Positions 46,401 to 53,500 of a stretch of 64,000 bases of DNA are shown piece by piece. How positions within the stretch are numbered: position 1 is the stretch's first letter; every line of letters starts with the position of its first letter. The position numbers were made by a program, and so were the translations under genes. A model generated the notes under the pieces. The model did no database searches. It saw nothing but the letters and a program-made list of their open reading frames with translations, and was not told the origin of the DNA. This DNA is from Lysobacter silvisoli (GTDB taxonomy: Bacteria; Pseudomonadota; Gammaproteobacteria; Xanthomonadales; Xanthomonadaceae), in the NCBI RefSeq assembly GCF_003382365.1, contig NZ_QTSU01000001.1:1116001-1180000 (forward strand). Direction: 5' to 3'.

Positions 46401-47905
46401 CCGCTCCGCGCGCGCGTCCGAGCGGCCCGTACGCCTTCGTGCTTTCGGCCAAGAACGCAGACCGCCTGCGCGCCAATGCCGAACGGCTGCTGGCTCATCT
46501 GCGTAGCCATCCGGAAGAGGACCTCGCCGACGTGGCCTACACGCTGCAGGTGGGCCGCGACGTCATGCCCGAGCGCATGGCCCTGATCGCGGCGAGCATG
46601 CAGGAGTTGACCGAACGGCTGCAGGCCTATGTCGACGGCGATGCCGCGGCGGCCGGCGTGCGCCAGTCCAGCGTGCGCCGCAAGGCCGACATAGGCACCA
46701 CCGACGCCGCAATCCTCGAGCAATGGCTGCGCGAGCGGGACCTGAACGCGCTGCTCGATGTCTGGCTCAAAGGCCAGGAGCCGGATTGGAAGGCGCTGTA
46801 TGCCGGCCACGCCATGCGCCGCTGCGTGCTGCCCACCTACGCCTTCGCTCGCGAGCGGTATTGGTTCGGCATCGATCCCGAGAAGCAGAAGCCGGGCAGC
46901 CAGGCGGTGGTGCATCCGCTGCTGCACCGCAACGCATCGGAGTTCGGCCGGCAGTCGTTCGCGTCGGACACCGCGCTGCTCGCGAAATCCTTGCGCGGGA
47001 CGGCGTTGCGGCCCGAGGCCGGGCTGCCCGATCTACTTCCGGTCGAGATGGTACGGCTGGCGGCGCGGGAGTCCCTGGGCGAGCGCGGGCGCAAGGCGCG
47101 CATCGAACTGCGTTCTCTGGCATGGACAACCTCCGAGCCGGACACGCAAGGCGGTACCGTCTCCGCGGACCTCTACGCGACCGGCGACGGCGAATTCGAC
47201 TTCGACGTAAAGGCCGTGGGCGCGGACGGCGAGTCGATGCTGTGTCATGGCGCCGGTAGCTACGTGGCGGGCAGGGAACCGGACCGCATCGATTTGTCCC
47301 AACTGCGCACCATGTTCCGTGGCGAGGTTCAGGACGCCGCGGACTACTACGGCGCCTTGGTCGGCGCAGGCATGGTCCGCGATCGCCTGCCCGATGGCGT
47401 GGTCGCCTGCCTTCGCGGCGAGCGGCAGCAGTTGCTCCAATTCCGCTTGCCGCCGGAACCCGATGGGGCGGGCGATGCGGCCGGTGCCTTGGACGCCTAC
47501 ACCTTGCTCTCGCTCGCGCACCTGGCCGGTATCGACCATCTGGCCGCGGCCGGCGTACCGCCGTCGGCCACGAGCCTGATCGGCCTGGAACGCCTCGCCT
47601 TCGCTCCGGGCGTCGCCCGCGAGGGCGCGATCTGGGTTCGCGCGGCACGTGGAGGCGGCCGCGGCGTGCTCGACATCGACGCGATCGATGCCGACGGTCG
47701 CGTACTCATCAAGATCAAGGGCCTGACGATCGGCTACCCCGCCACGCCGGACGCCGAGCGTGCGCACGACGAGGAATTCGCCTCGATGCTCGAATCGCTT
47801 TACGCCACAGGGCGGTCCGTAGGGTCCGAGCACGCAGCGCAGCGCACGGCGAGCCTGGAGTTCGAGGACGCGCTGGACGCGATATTCGAGGAGGGCGCGA
47901 CCTGA
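37406..47905 (+). CDS. trans-AT PKS: ACP-DUF2156-PLP lyase / KS-DH-KR-ACP / KS-DH*
   Basis: 3499 residues. Order: ACP (about 9-85, Ser42 in LGVNSF); Pro/Ala linker; DUF2156/MprF-like domain (about 134-472); PLP-dependent lyase of the tyrosine phenol-lyase/tryptophanase family (about 509-920, Lys741); KS (about 980-1405, Cys1146 in TACSAS); DH (about 1592-1875, DHLVSDIPTLPG with Asp in place of the motif Gly, LVDSSFQ); KR (about 1895-2350, [21 protein letters not shown]); ACP (Ser2452, LGFDSI); KS (about 2557-2997, Cys2727); degenerate DH (about 3167-3444, no catalytic motif); an acidic tail. No ACP follows the last KS. The opening ACP most likely completes the module whose KS ends the protein at 24956-29035. 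The DUF2156-lyase pair recalls the DUF-SH didomain that places sulfur on the leinamycin chain. The start could be either of two adjacent ATGs; AAGGAA precedes them. Confidence 0.95.
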   Translation: MMDHDTLQERTENYLKSLICDSADTALVFDAETPFGELGVNSFLVLKILKRLEQDFGTLPKTLLFENFNVRDLARYFVKSHTDVLIGKFPDALPSASSQQAEPRPSIPTDEVPAPAPAAPARATTSAASETRLPAMVALRHLHRYPQLERRRHEIFDRYKNESSVSRGTAMIAPLLFFGDAQHGYFNCGKGRDILLAYGYTGPEDQFHPLAEQLYRYCDAHGLQLNLFVEDRLPELCGKRFSATPFGVMQRVTDLASFTLEGQKMRRLRYLVSKFANAGACRTQEYICGSDAKTAEAVAAIIDRWCATRTMVNPLIHIVKAEILAGTLDREHRLFLTYVDDVLQNAILVSPMAAGAGYLMDLEFYGPDMPLGGLEFAIVNIIQTLRDEGCSVFSLGGTYGCKLADSPDADPAIENILEDLRRQEIFNDAGNLQFKNKFRPESKDIFLCRAVDAGRADNVLDIILMIADPAISDGDEPPVDEVVPAPACATEANAAPASTAATTATGDIASSPRWKALEAAGFNPLNIPAAQVDFDLKTDSWAQLRLTAIDKQMATLFAQIQRPIDVNAGLRRVFPFKHFTLAESGRAAEALFCQAWETRGRVPQNILFPSTIFNQIDNGYSPVEMPVAHAFDLQSDAPFKGDLDLSALRAEIASQGAEIAYVCIELTDNATGGGAVSLPHLKQVKTLLQEHRLPLVLDATRVLENALTVIDHDPEWRGASLWQVAEALLSQADAIVVSLAKDFCVDKGGLIATNDQALHDRLQALQQRGGKALDVTEKKCIAASLQNRGYIETHVRRRVEAVKALGSRLAERQLPVVRPASAHCVLIDVKRIPEFRDLAAPVASFVAWLYLATGIRAGAHSVGMQHDTSLNQLVRLAIPVGLKADEVNRLGDRLVEAFADIVNIPDLSASAGVGDLNVRLTLDGLLSPRSVVSVPVGDAQGAATVAAVHASATHAAQPRAATAAAAGPQASDMSVPADMEIAIVGMAARFPKARNAEELWENLTQGRDCIDEIPQSRFERRRNRDVLGRYRGGFLDDLDRFDSLFFNISPREAETLDPQERLFLEVAWEALEDAGYYPEAFQSEELGARRIGVYVGAVWAMYQMVGAEERLAGNAVVANSFLWSVANRASYFMNFTGPSIAVDTACSASLTAIHLACDAIRRGECAAALVGGVNLDVHQSKQEITVAGGLLSDEGLCRAFGRGASGYVPGEGVGALLLKPLAQARRDRDNIYAVIKSSAISHGGRNSGYAVPNSKAQCDVVSMALQKANVDARSIGYIEAHGTGTELGDPIEIAGLNQAFEKDRVALQTCPIGSIKTNIGHLEAAAGIAGVCKTILQMRHRTLVPSLHSAQLNEFIDFAHSPFVVQQTLTPWQPKEIDGVLQPLRAGISSFGAGGSNAHVILEAVSDTALSTGVPAERGLRIFPLSARNEEQLRQVAMRLQSFVEKRRDGDAPPSLDEIAFTLQLGRKSFDHRVAILADSHERLIGRLQSFLAGTRDEHILIGHVKNAEGITKMLNRKEKDAFVDLLAKSRDPMKLAQLWIDGLVSEWQGMQIGEQGRRISLPTYPFADKRHWLEPIQGSAIGPASAGQVAGLHPLIDSNESTFERQVFRKVFTDREFFIYDHLVSDIPTLPGVAYLDLARKAGEIAAGRKVRRIKNILWVSPLTVRNSVANEVLVELKPAGDSVVFEVFSEREDGRKQLYCQGKLFYATAQDDAAEDEHIDLSAIRSRCDKVMDADRAYPLFKTLGLGLGPSFQALTEVHRNPQAAFEVLGALKMPALDGTRFDEFVLHPSLVDSSFQAAMAARLADAGGEMFVPYSLGEVEILHPLTQVCYSYVTEARDEKKSSNVSKMNVLIVDEQGRVLVRVRDSVGVPLLDVHEKPGAASGAPSTGGDDAAFPTLYYRPEWQPASLPAPASEPSRQTIVLFAPDERSHEAYRAALAASGGDPDKLIAVLPGDGFARIDPRRYRIDAGKREDFETLLSALRQQSDAALNLCFAWSALPDTEADGLSAEDRTMRALDRGVYAFLYLTQAIIAQKCEPDVRLQYLYFSTPLETQPHNEAIQGFATILRAECPKLACKVVEIVGTDSADAAGFDTTSVAAIAAEFCDDTKALAVRYREGVRYLRRIHGCEEPVAPARDAAPIRHGGIYLITGGAGGLGLIFAEHLARQCQARLVLSGRGALKPEAEAALDSMRAAGAEVVYVPADVSKREDVERLVQVCKDRYGGLHGIIHSAGVLRDAYLRNKTRDEMAAVFAPKIRGSVLLDDATRDEPLDFFVMFSSLAALAGNAGQSDYSYANHFMDAFAAQRNARARAGQRHGKALSLNWSIWAEGGMRLDEQTALFFERNLGIRPLRREVGIQALMLGLHGDLPQLAVLQGVKDKVERAWGIGAVDAPKAAEAASAAAPTVVGGEDGDLAIQVQGALSQIVMDFLKIDADDVDLDTILLDLGFDSIGLTSFSNMVNDKYGLDITPVLFFEYPNIREIAKHLAQDHRENMLRVHAQAGTLSAAANAGSPSPALPVRDQPVFAPKNALAVPDATPPAGTGRFSPGRRFIERPIAIVGMSGVMPQADTLDEYWDKLSKAENNMVTLVPPDRWDWEAYYGDPLAEKNKTLSKWGGFMREVDKFDPLFWGISPREAEMMDPQQRIFLESVWGAIEDAGHRVSDLAGTKTGLFVGAATRDYIDLMATNQAELDGYSASGTSHAILVNRVSFLLNLHGPSAPLDTACSSSLVALHRAIESIHTGSCDMAIVGGVQVMLTPAGHISFGAAGMLADDGKCKTFDSRANGYVRGEGSGAILIKPLENAIADGDHIYAVVKSTAENHGGKVTMLTAPNPNAQADLLVEAYEKAEIDPRSVGYLECHGTGTSLGDPIEIQAMKKAFSELYRKHQIPPAEKPHIGLTSAKTNIGHLETAAGIAGILKVLLSIKHKQIPALLHFEKLNPYINLDTTPFYPVEKTKEWEPAVDGQGRVHPRRAGISSFGFGGANVHVVLEEYLADEAAPRARPSGPYAFVLSAKNADRLRANAERLLAHLRSHPEEDLADVAYTLQVGRDVMPERMALIAASMQELTERLQAYVDGDAAAAGVRQSSVRRKADIGTTDAAILEQWLRERDLNALLDVWLKGQEPDWKALYAGHAMRRCVLPTYAFARERYWFGIDPEKQKPGSQAVVHPLLHRNASEFGRQSFASDTALLAKSLRGTALRPEAGLPDLLPVEMVRLAARESLGERGRKARIELRSLAWTTSEPDTQGGTVSADLYATGDGEFDFDVKAVGADGESMLCHGAGSYVAGREPDRIDLSQLRTMFRGEVQDAADYYGALVGAGMVRDRLPDGVVACLRGERQQLLQFRLPPEPDGAGDAAGALDAYTLLSLAHLAGIDHLAAAGVPPSATSLIGLERLAFAPGVAREGAIWVRAARGGGRGVLDIDAIDADGRVLIKIKGLTIGYPATPDAERAHDEEFASMLESLYATGRSVGSEHAAQRTASLEFEDALDAIFEEGAT
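37805..38820 (+). other. DUF2156/MprF C-terminal-like (GNAT-fold) domain within the PKS
   Basis: Residues about 134-472 of the PKS. The phrases LLAYGYTGPEDQFHPLAE, SFTLEGQKMRRLRYLVSKF and, further on, GGLEFAIVNIIQ ending in FSLGGTYG match the layout of the double-GNAT catalytic domain of phosphatidylglycerol lysyltransferases. Those enzymes move aminoacyl groups from tRNA. There are no membrane segments here, so lipid modification is unlikely. Next to a PLP lyase and an ACP, it may bring an amino acid such as cysteine to the chain; this is inference. Confidence 0.75.
38930..40165 (+). other. PLP-dependent beta-eliminating lyase domain within the PKS
   Basis: Residues about 509-920 of the PKS. 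The order of motifs follows tyrosine phenol-lyase and tryptophanase: LEAAGFN...DFDLKTDS, FKHF, SGRAAEALF, FKGDLDLSAL, the Asp/Arg motif LVLDATRVLEN, the Schiff-base Lys741 in SLAKDFCVDKGG, and VRLAIP near the C-terminus. The cofactor residues look intact, so activity is likely. These enzymes cleave the beta-substituent of an amino acid; acting on a cysteine adduct it would leave a thiol on the polyketide. Confidence 0.82.
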
Positions 47906-48023
47906 TGGGCATCGCAAGCTTGTCGTCCAAATGGGGGCGCGATCCTGTCGCCGACTTGACACTGCCGGACCGGACAATCGGCTGATCCACCCGCGCCGCG
48001 GGTCATCGAACATGGAGCGTTGA

Positions 48024-49433
48024 ATGCAAAACCTGGGGAAATTAATCGAGGCTTGGGCCGATCGCGCCGGCCGCACGGCCATAGTCTGCGACGGGGCGGA
48101 GCTCGACTATGCTCAGCTGCACGACAGGATTCGTCACTGGCGCGAGCAACTGCAGGAGACGGGCGTCGCTCCCGGCGCCTGCATTGCGCTGCGCGGCAAA
48201 GTCTCCGGCGACATGATCGGCCTGCTATTCGCGCTGGTCGAGAATGCGAACATCGTGGTTCCCTTCCTGTCCGCCAGCGACTTCGAAGTCGAAGACGCGC
48301 TAGCGACCGCGTGCGTCGATGGCGTTTTCGAGTTCTCCAATGACGGTAGCAGTCGCTACACGCACTGCGGTTATGGCCAGCCTCACCCGCTGCTCGACCG
48401 CCTGCGCGGCGAGCCCAAGGAAGCCGGGCTGATCCTGTTCACTTCCGGGTCGACCGGCAAGAACAAGGCCTCGGTGCATCGCTTCTCGCGACTGATCGCG
48501 CACGTCCTGCAGAAGCCCGGGACGGCCTATCGCACCCTGATCTTCCTGATGTTCGACCATATCGGTGGCATCAACACGCTGCTGCACGTGCTGTTCAACG
48601 GCGGAACCGCCGTGTTCGTCGCCGACCGCTCGGTCCCCAATGTATGTCAGGCGATCGAATCGCAACGCGTTCAGCTGCTGCCGACAACGCCGACCTTCCT
48701 CAACATGCTGCTGATCTCGGATCAGCGCCGGGACTACGACCTGTCGTCGCTGGAGTTGGTCACCTACGGCACCGAGCCGATGTCGCTGGCGACGCTCAAG
48801 GCCTTGAACCAGGCCTTGCCCGACGTGCGCTGCAAGCAGACCTACGGACTCACCGAGGTAGGAATACTGCCGACCCGATCCGAGGACGCGGGCTCGACCT
48901 GGATGAAGGTCGGCGGGGAGCACCATGAGATCCGCGTTGTCGACGGCATCCTCTGGATCCGGACCGACGCCGCGATGATCGGCTACCTCAATGCGCCATC
49001 TCCTTTCGACGAGGACGGATGGCTCAACACCGGCGACAAGGTCGAGGAACGAGACGGCTACCTGCGCATACTCGGGCGCGAGTCCGAGATCATCAATGTC
49101 GGCGGCGAAAAGGTATACCCGAGCGAGATCGAGAACCTGATCCTGCAGCTGGAGAACGTCAGCGACGTCGTCGTCAGCGGCAAGGCGAGCGCACTTACCG
49201 GCCAGTTGGTTTTCGCCACCGTGCAACTGGTTGCGCCCGAGCCCGCGGCGCAGGTCGAGCGCCGCGTCCGCGCGCATTGCCGGGAGCATCTGCCGCCGTT
49301 CAAGGTGCCGGTCGGCGTGGCGGTCAGCGAAGAAGCCATGTTCGGTGCCCGCTTCAAGAAGATTCGTCGCCCGGCGCGCACGGCGCAGAGCGATGTCGTC
49401 AATGCCGAGAGGGAGCAGGAAAGTGTCGACTGA
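48024..49433 (+). CDS. AMP-forming acyl-CoA/acyl-ACP ligase
   Basis: 469 residues, ANL superfamily. Core motifs are all visible: LFTSGSTGKNKAS (phosphate loop), YGLTEVG, GWLNTGDKVE, GRESEIINVGGEKVYP, and a C-terminal Lys region (FKKIRR) in place of the usual A10 lysine. It activates a carboxylic acid as the adenylate and passes it to CoA or to a carrier. The free ACP at 50208 is the obvious partner. It could load a starter acid or re-activate an intermediate. The start follows a 118-base gap after the PKS; its end overlaps the SDR gene by 11 bases. Confidence 0.88.
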   Translation: MQNLGKLIEAWADRAGRTAIVCDGAELDYAQLHDRIRHWREQLQETGVAPGACIALRGKVSGDMIGLLFALVENANIVVPFLSASDFEVEDALATACVDGVFEFSNDGSSRYTHCGYGQPHPLLDRLRGEPKEAGLILFTSGSTGKNKASVHRFSRLIAHVLQKPGTAYRTLIFLMFDHIGGINTLLHVLFNGGTAVFVADRSVPNVCQAIESQRVQLLPTTPTFLNMLLISDQRRDYDLSSLELVTYGTEPMSLATLKALNQALPDVRCKQTYGLTEVGILPTRSEDAGSTWMKVGGEHHEIRVVDGILWIRTDAAMIGYLNAPSPFDEDGWLNTGDKVEERDGYLRILGRESEIINVGGEKVYPSEIENLILQLENVSDVVVSGKASALTGQLVFATVQLVAPEPAAQVERRVRAHCREHLPPFKVPVGVAVSEEAMFGARFKKIRRPARTAQSDVVNAEREQESVD

Positions 49434-50157
49434 CAAGCGGGTGGTCATCATCAGCGGCGGCAGCCGCGGACTGGGGCAGGCATTGGTTCAAGACCGTCTC
49501 GACGCGGGCGATATCGTCGCCACGTTCAGCCGTTCCAGCAGCGGTTTCATCGATGAGATGCGCAGCGCCGATCCGCAAGGCGAGCGCTTCCATTGGGAGC
49601 CGATCGAGGGGACCGACCTGGACGGGGTCAGGACCTTCGGCATGAACGTCATGCGACGCTACAAGCGCATCGATGCCCTGATCAACAACGCCGGCGTCGG
49701 TCTCGAGGGCTTGCTGACCATGACCTCGGAGCGCGACATCCACCTGGCACTGACCTTGAATCTTGAGTCGGTGATCGTGCTGACGCGCACCTGCCTCAAG
49801 GCGATGATCGCGGCGCGGCACGGGAGCATCATCAACATCTCTTCGGTCAACGCCCTGCGCGGCCACAAGGGCCTGACGGTCTACAGCGCCACCAAGGCGG
49901 CCCTGCTGGGCTTCACGCGCAGTCTCGCGAGCGAAGTCGGGCCGCAGGGTGTCACCGTCAATGCGATCGCCCCCGGCTTCTTCGAAAGCGACATGGTCGG
50001 CCACCTGACCGACGCCCAGCGCGCCCGCATCATTCGCCGGACGCCGATGCGCGCCATGTGCACCACCCAGGACATCGTCGACAGCGCCCGTTTCCTGCTG
50101 TCCACGCGCGCCATCACCGGTCAGACCCTGTCGGTCGATGGCGGCTTCTCATGCTAA
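49423..50157 (+). CDS. short-chain dehydrogenase/reductase, FabG-like
   Basis: 244 residues from the GTG at 49423, which lies inside the end of the ligase gene and follows GGGAG. Classical SDR: GGSRGLGQ cofactor motif, NNAG, catalytic Ser in INISS, and YSATK. It ends in DGGF like FabG 3-oxoacyl-ACP reductases. It sits between an acyl ligase and a free ACP, so it probably reduces a carrier-bound ketone. It could also replace the KR of the KS-DH-KR protein, whose KR lacks a usual Asn. Confidence 0.88.
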   Translation: MSTDKRVVIISGGSRGLGQALVQDRLDAGDIVATFSRSSSGFIDEMRSADPQGERFHWEPIEGTDLDGVRTFGMNVMRRYKRIDALINNAGVGLEGLLTMTSERDIHLALTLNLESVIVLTRTCLKAMIAARHGSIINISSVNALRGHKGLTVYSATKAALLGFTRSLASEVGPQGVTVNAIAPGFFESDMVGHLTDAQRARIIRRTPMRAMCTTQDIVDSARFLLSTRAITGQTLSVDGGFSC

Positions 50158-50207
50158 CGCCCAGCGCCATCGCTGGCCCTTCCGTTCAACCCGATTCCAG
50201 GAACGTC

Positions 50208-50453
50208 ATGAGCGAACACCAGAAGATCATCTACGACACTCTCCGTCGCGTAGCCGAGGAGGAGGGTCTGCAGATCGGCACGATCAGCGATTCCAGCGCG
50301 CTCATCGACATGCTCGGATTCCGCTCGCTGCATATCGCACGCATTCTGGCGATCCTGGAGATCGAGTTTTCTTACGACCCATTCGCGAGCGGCGACGTGC
50401 CGATCACCGGCCTGCGCACGGTCGGCGATCTTTGCGCCGCCTACGAGCGCTGA
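50208..50453 (+). CDS. free-standing acyl carrier protein
   Basis: 81 residues, all-helical carrier protein. The phosphopantetheine Ser40 is in GFRSLHIA, where Arg replaces the near-universal Asp before Ser. This deviation recalls the dedicated carriers of some fatty-acid-like or starter pathways. It follows the ligase and SDR and precedes a KS-DH-KR protein with no ACP of its own, so it likely serves that protein in trans. It may also serve the ACP-less last module of the PKS at 37406. Confidence 0.8.
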   Translation: MSEHQKIIYDTLRRVAEEEGLQIGTISDSSALIDMLGFRSLHIARILAILEIEFSYDPFASGDVPITGLRTVGDLCAAYER

Positions 50454-50540
50454 TCGGGCAGCTCTTCTCTAGACGATCGACTCCCGTTCCGACCACGTTA
50501 CGTGGCGGACTGGAAGGAATCCATTGCGGCAGGATCGGAT

Positions 50541-53500
50541 ATGGCAAGGAAGCACAGCGACATTGCAATCATAGGAATGGCTGGGAGATTTCCCGGCTCG
50601 GCCTCGACGCACGAGTTCTGGGCCGATCTGTGCGCTGGTCGCTCGGGCATCACCGCGCTTTCTGCCGAAGAACTGCTGGCCAATGGGGTGTCCGCCAAAG
50701 CCCTGGCCGATAAGAACTACGTGAAGTTCGCGCCGCTGCTCGCGGACCACGACTGCTTCGATGCCGAGTTCTTCTGGATTCCGCCGCGCGATGCGGAAGT
50801 CATGGATCCGCAGCACCGGTTGTTGCTCGAGTGCGCGTGGTCGGCCATGGAGGATGCCGGCTACCCACCGGGCACACAACCCGGCCGGGTCGGTGTGTTC
50901 GCCGGAAGCGGCGGCATCGTGTCCAGCCAGCTGCTTTCGTGCGCCGAACACTACGACGATGTCATAGGCAAGACTGGCGGCAATTGGCATGTCGGCAACG
51001 ACAAAGACTTCGCTCCGACGCGCCTGTCGTACAAGCTGAACCTGCGTGGCCCGGCCGTCGCCGTGCAAACCGCGTGCTCGACCTCGCTGGTGGCGGTGCA
51101 TATGGCGTGCCAGAGCATCCGCTCGGGCGAGTGCGACATGGCCCTGGCCGGCGCGGTCGCCGTACGCACGCCGCAGGTGGCCGGCTACCTGTACGAGAGC
51201 GGCAACATTCTTTCCGCCGACGGGCAGGTTCGCGCCTTCGATGCGGACGCGCGGGGCGTGGTGTTCGGCAGCGGCGTCGGCATGGTCTTGCTCAAGCCCC
51301 TGGAACAGGCGCTGGCCGACGGCGATTGCATCCAAGCCGTGATCAAGGGTTCGGCGATCAATAACGACGGCGGCCAGAAGATGAGCTTCCTGGCCACCAA
51401 GGTCGAAGGCCAGCTCGACTGCATGCGCGCGGCGCTGGACAACGCCGGTGTATCGGCCGACAGCCTCGGCTATGTCGAGGCGCATGGCACGGGTACGGCG
51501 ATGGGCGATCCTATCGAGATCCTCGCGCTGAGCCGCTTGTTCCGCAGCGAAACCGAGCGCCGTCAGTTCTGCGCGATCGGATCGGTCAAGAACAACATCG
51601 GCCATCTGGATATCGCGGCCGGTATGGCGAGCCTGATCAAGGTTGCGATGGCGCTGAAATCCCAGCGGATTCCGCCCTGCATCAACTTCACCAAGCCTAA
51701 TCCGAAAATCGATTTCGAAAGTAGCCCGTTCCACGTCAATACCGAGTCGATCGAGTGGCCGCAGGCCGACACGCCGCGCCGTGCCGCGATCAACTGCCTC
51801 GGCATCGGCGGAACCAACGCCTTCATGGTGCTGGAAGAGCCTCCGCAGCGTCCGCTGCCGGCGCGAGCGGTGGCAGCGCCGCGAATCGTAGTGTTGTCGG
51901 CCAGGACCGAGGCTGCGCTTTGGCGCAAGGTCGCCGACCTGGCCACCTGGCTCGAGGCCGGTCGGGGAGAGCATCTCGACGATATCGCCTACACGCTCGC
52001 CACGGGGCGCAGCCTGTTTACCAATCGCTGCGTGCTGGTGGCGAGCGATGCCGACGATCTGGCAGCCAAGCTTGGGCGCCTGAACCGGCATCGACGCGCA
52101 CCGGATTGCTTTGTCGGGATCGAAGTCGAGAATTCCAGCAATGCGACTCCGGGCCTGGATGAGTTCGCGCACTTTCTGGTGCGGCAGATTATCGACGGCC
52201 TTCCGGCCGAAGAAGCGCACGGCAAGTTGCTTGCGCTCGCCGACCTCTACTGCCGCGGAGCGAAGCTGTCGTTCGAAGACCTGTACGCGGGATCGGGCGC
52301 ACAGCGCATCGCTCTGCCTACCTATCCCTTCGAGAAAAGGCGCTTTGCGATACCGGAGCGGCCCGCCGATGCCCAGTCGGGGCCAACTACGGCGGCGCCC
52401 TCGGTCTTGCATCCTTTGCTGCACGCCAACGTATCCGACATTTCGGGGCCTATCTTCGCGTCCAAGTTCGAAGGCGGGGAATTCTTCCTGCGCGACCATG
52501 TGGTGCTCGAGCACCGCGTGCTGCCCGGCGTGGCGTACGTGGAGATGGTGCGCGCCGCCGTGGCCCTGGCCCTGCCGGGCGAGCGCACGCGAACGCTTGA
52601 GTTCAAGGACCACGCCTGGATCCAGCCGGTCGTGGTGGACGATGCGTTCGCGCTGACGGTGGTGCTGCACGATAGCGGCGAAGACGAGCGCGGCGGGCGC
52701 TGGCTCGAGTACGAGATCTTCTCCGAAAGCGGCGGCGAGACACCCCATGCCCGCGGAACGGTCCGCTGCAGTGCGGAAGCCATCGATACCGGGCCGATGG
52801 ATGTCGCAGCGGTCGGCAAGGCCGTCGAGGCCGCGAACCGCGATCGCGATGCGCTGTACGCGCGGTTCCGGACCCTGGGTTTGGCCTATGGCCCGTCGAT
52901 GCAAGGCATTGCCGAGCTGCGCTGCGGCGAGGACGAGGTGGTGGCGCGCCTGCGGTTGCCGGGCGCGTCCGACCCGCGCTTCGGCCTGCATCCGGCGATG
53001 ATGGACTCGGCGATGCAGTGCACGATCTGCCTGCTCGCGGGTTTGGACGTCGAGGGGGGCGCGGCGGTAATGCCATTCGCCTTCGACGACATGATCGTTC
53101 ACGGCGGCACCACCGACGAGATGTGGGTTTGGGTCCGCCGCTCGCCGGGTGCGGCCGTCGCGGACATGCCGTCGCTGGATATCGACCTGGTCGACGACCA
53201 GGGCCGGCCGCGGGTGAGCATCCGCGGCTTGGTCTCGCGTACGGTCGCATCCGCTCCCGCCGTTGCGCCTGCGCGCGCCATCGGGGTCGCGCCGGCGTCG
53301 GCCAAGCCGGCTGCGGCCCCGGCGTCCGGGCCCGACCTGCACGCGCTGGTCCCGATCTGGAATCCGGTCCGCTTCGGGCGCGACACCGTGACGCCGGCGC
53401 CGGGCGAACGCTGCCTGCTGCTGGGCGGAGACGAAGCGCTGGTCGCTTGGCTGCGTGCGGCTTCGATAGACCTGCAACATCAGCCGATCGCGGCTGGCGA

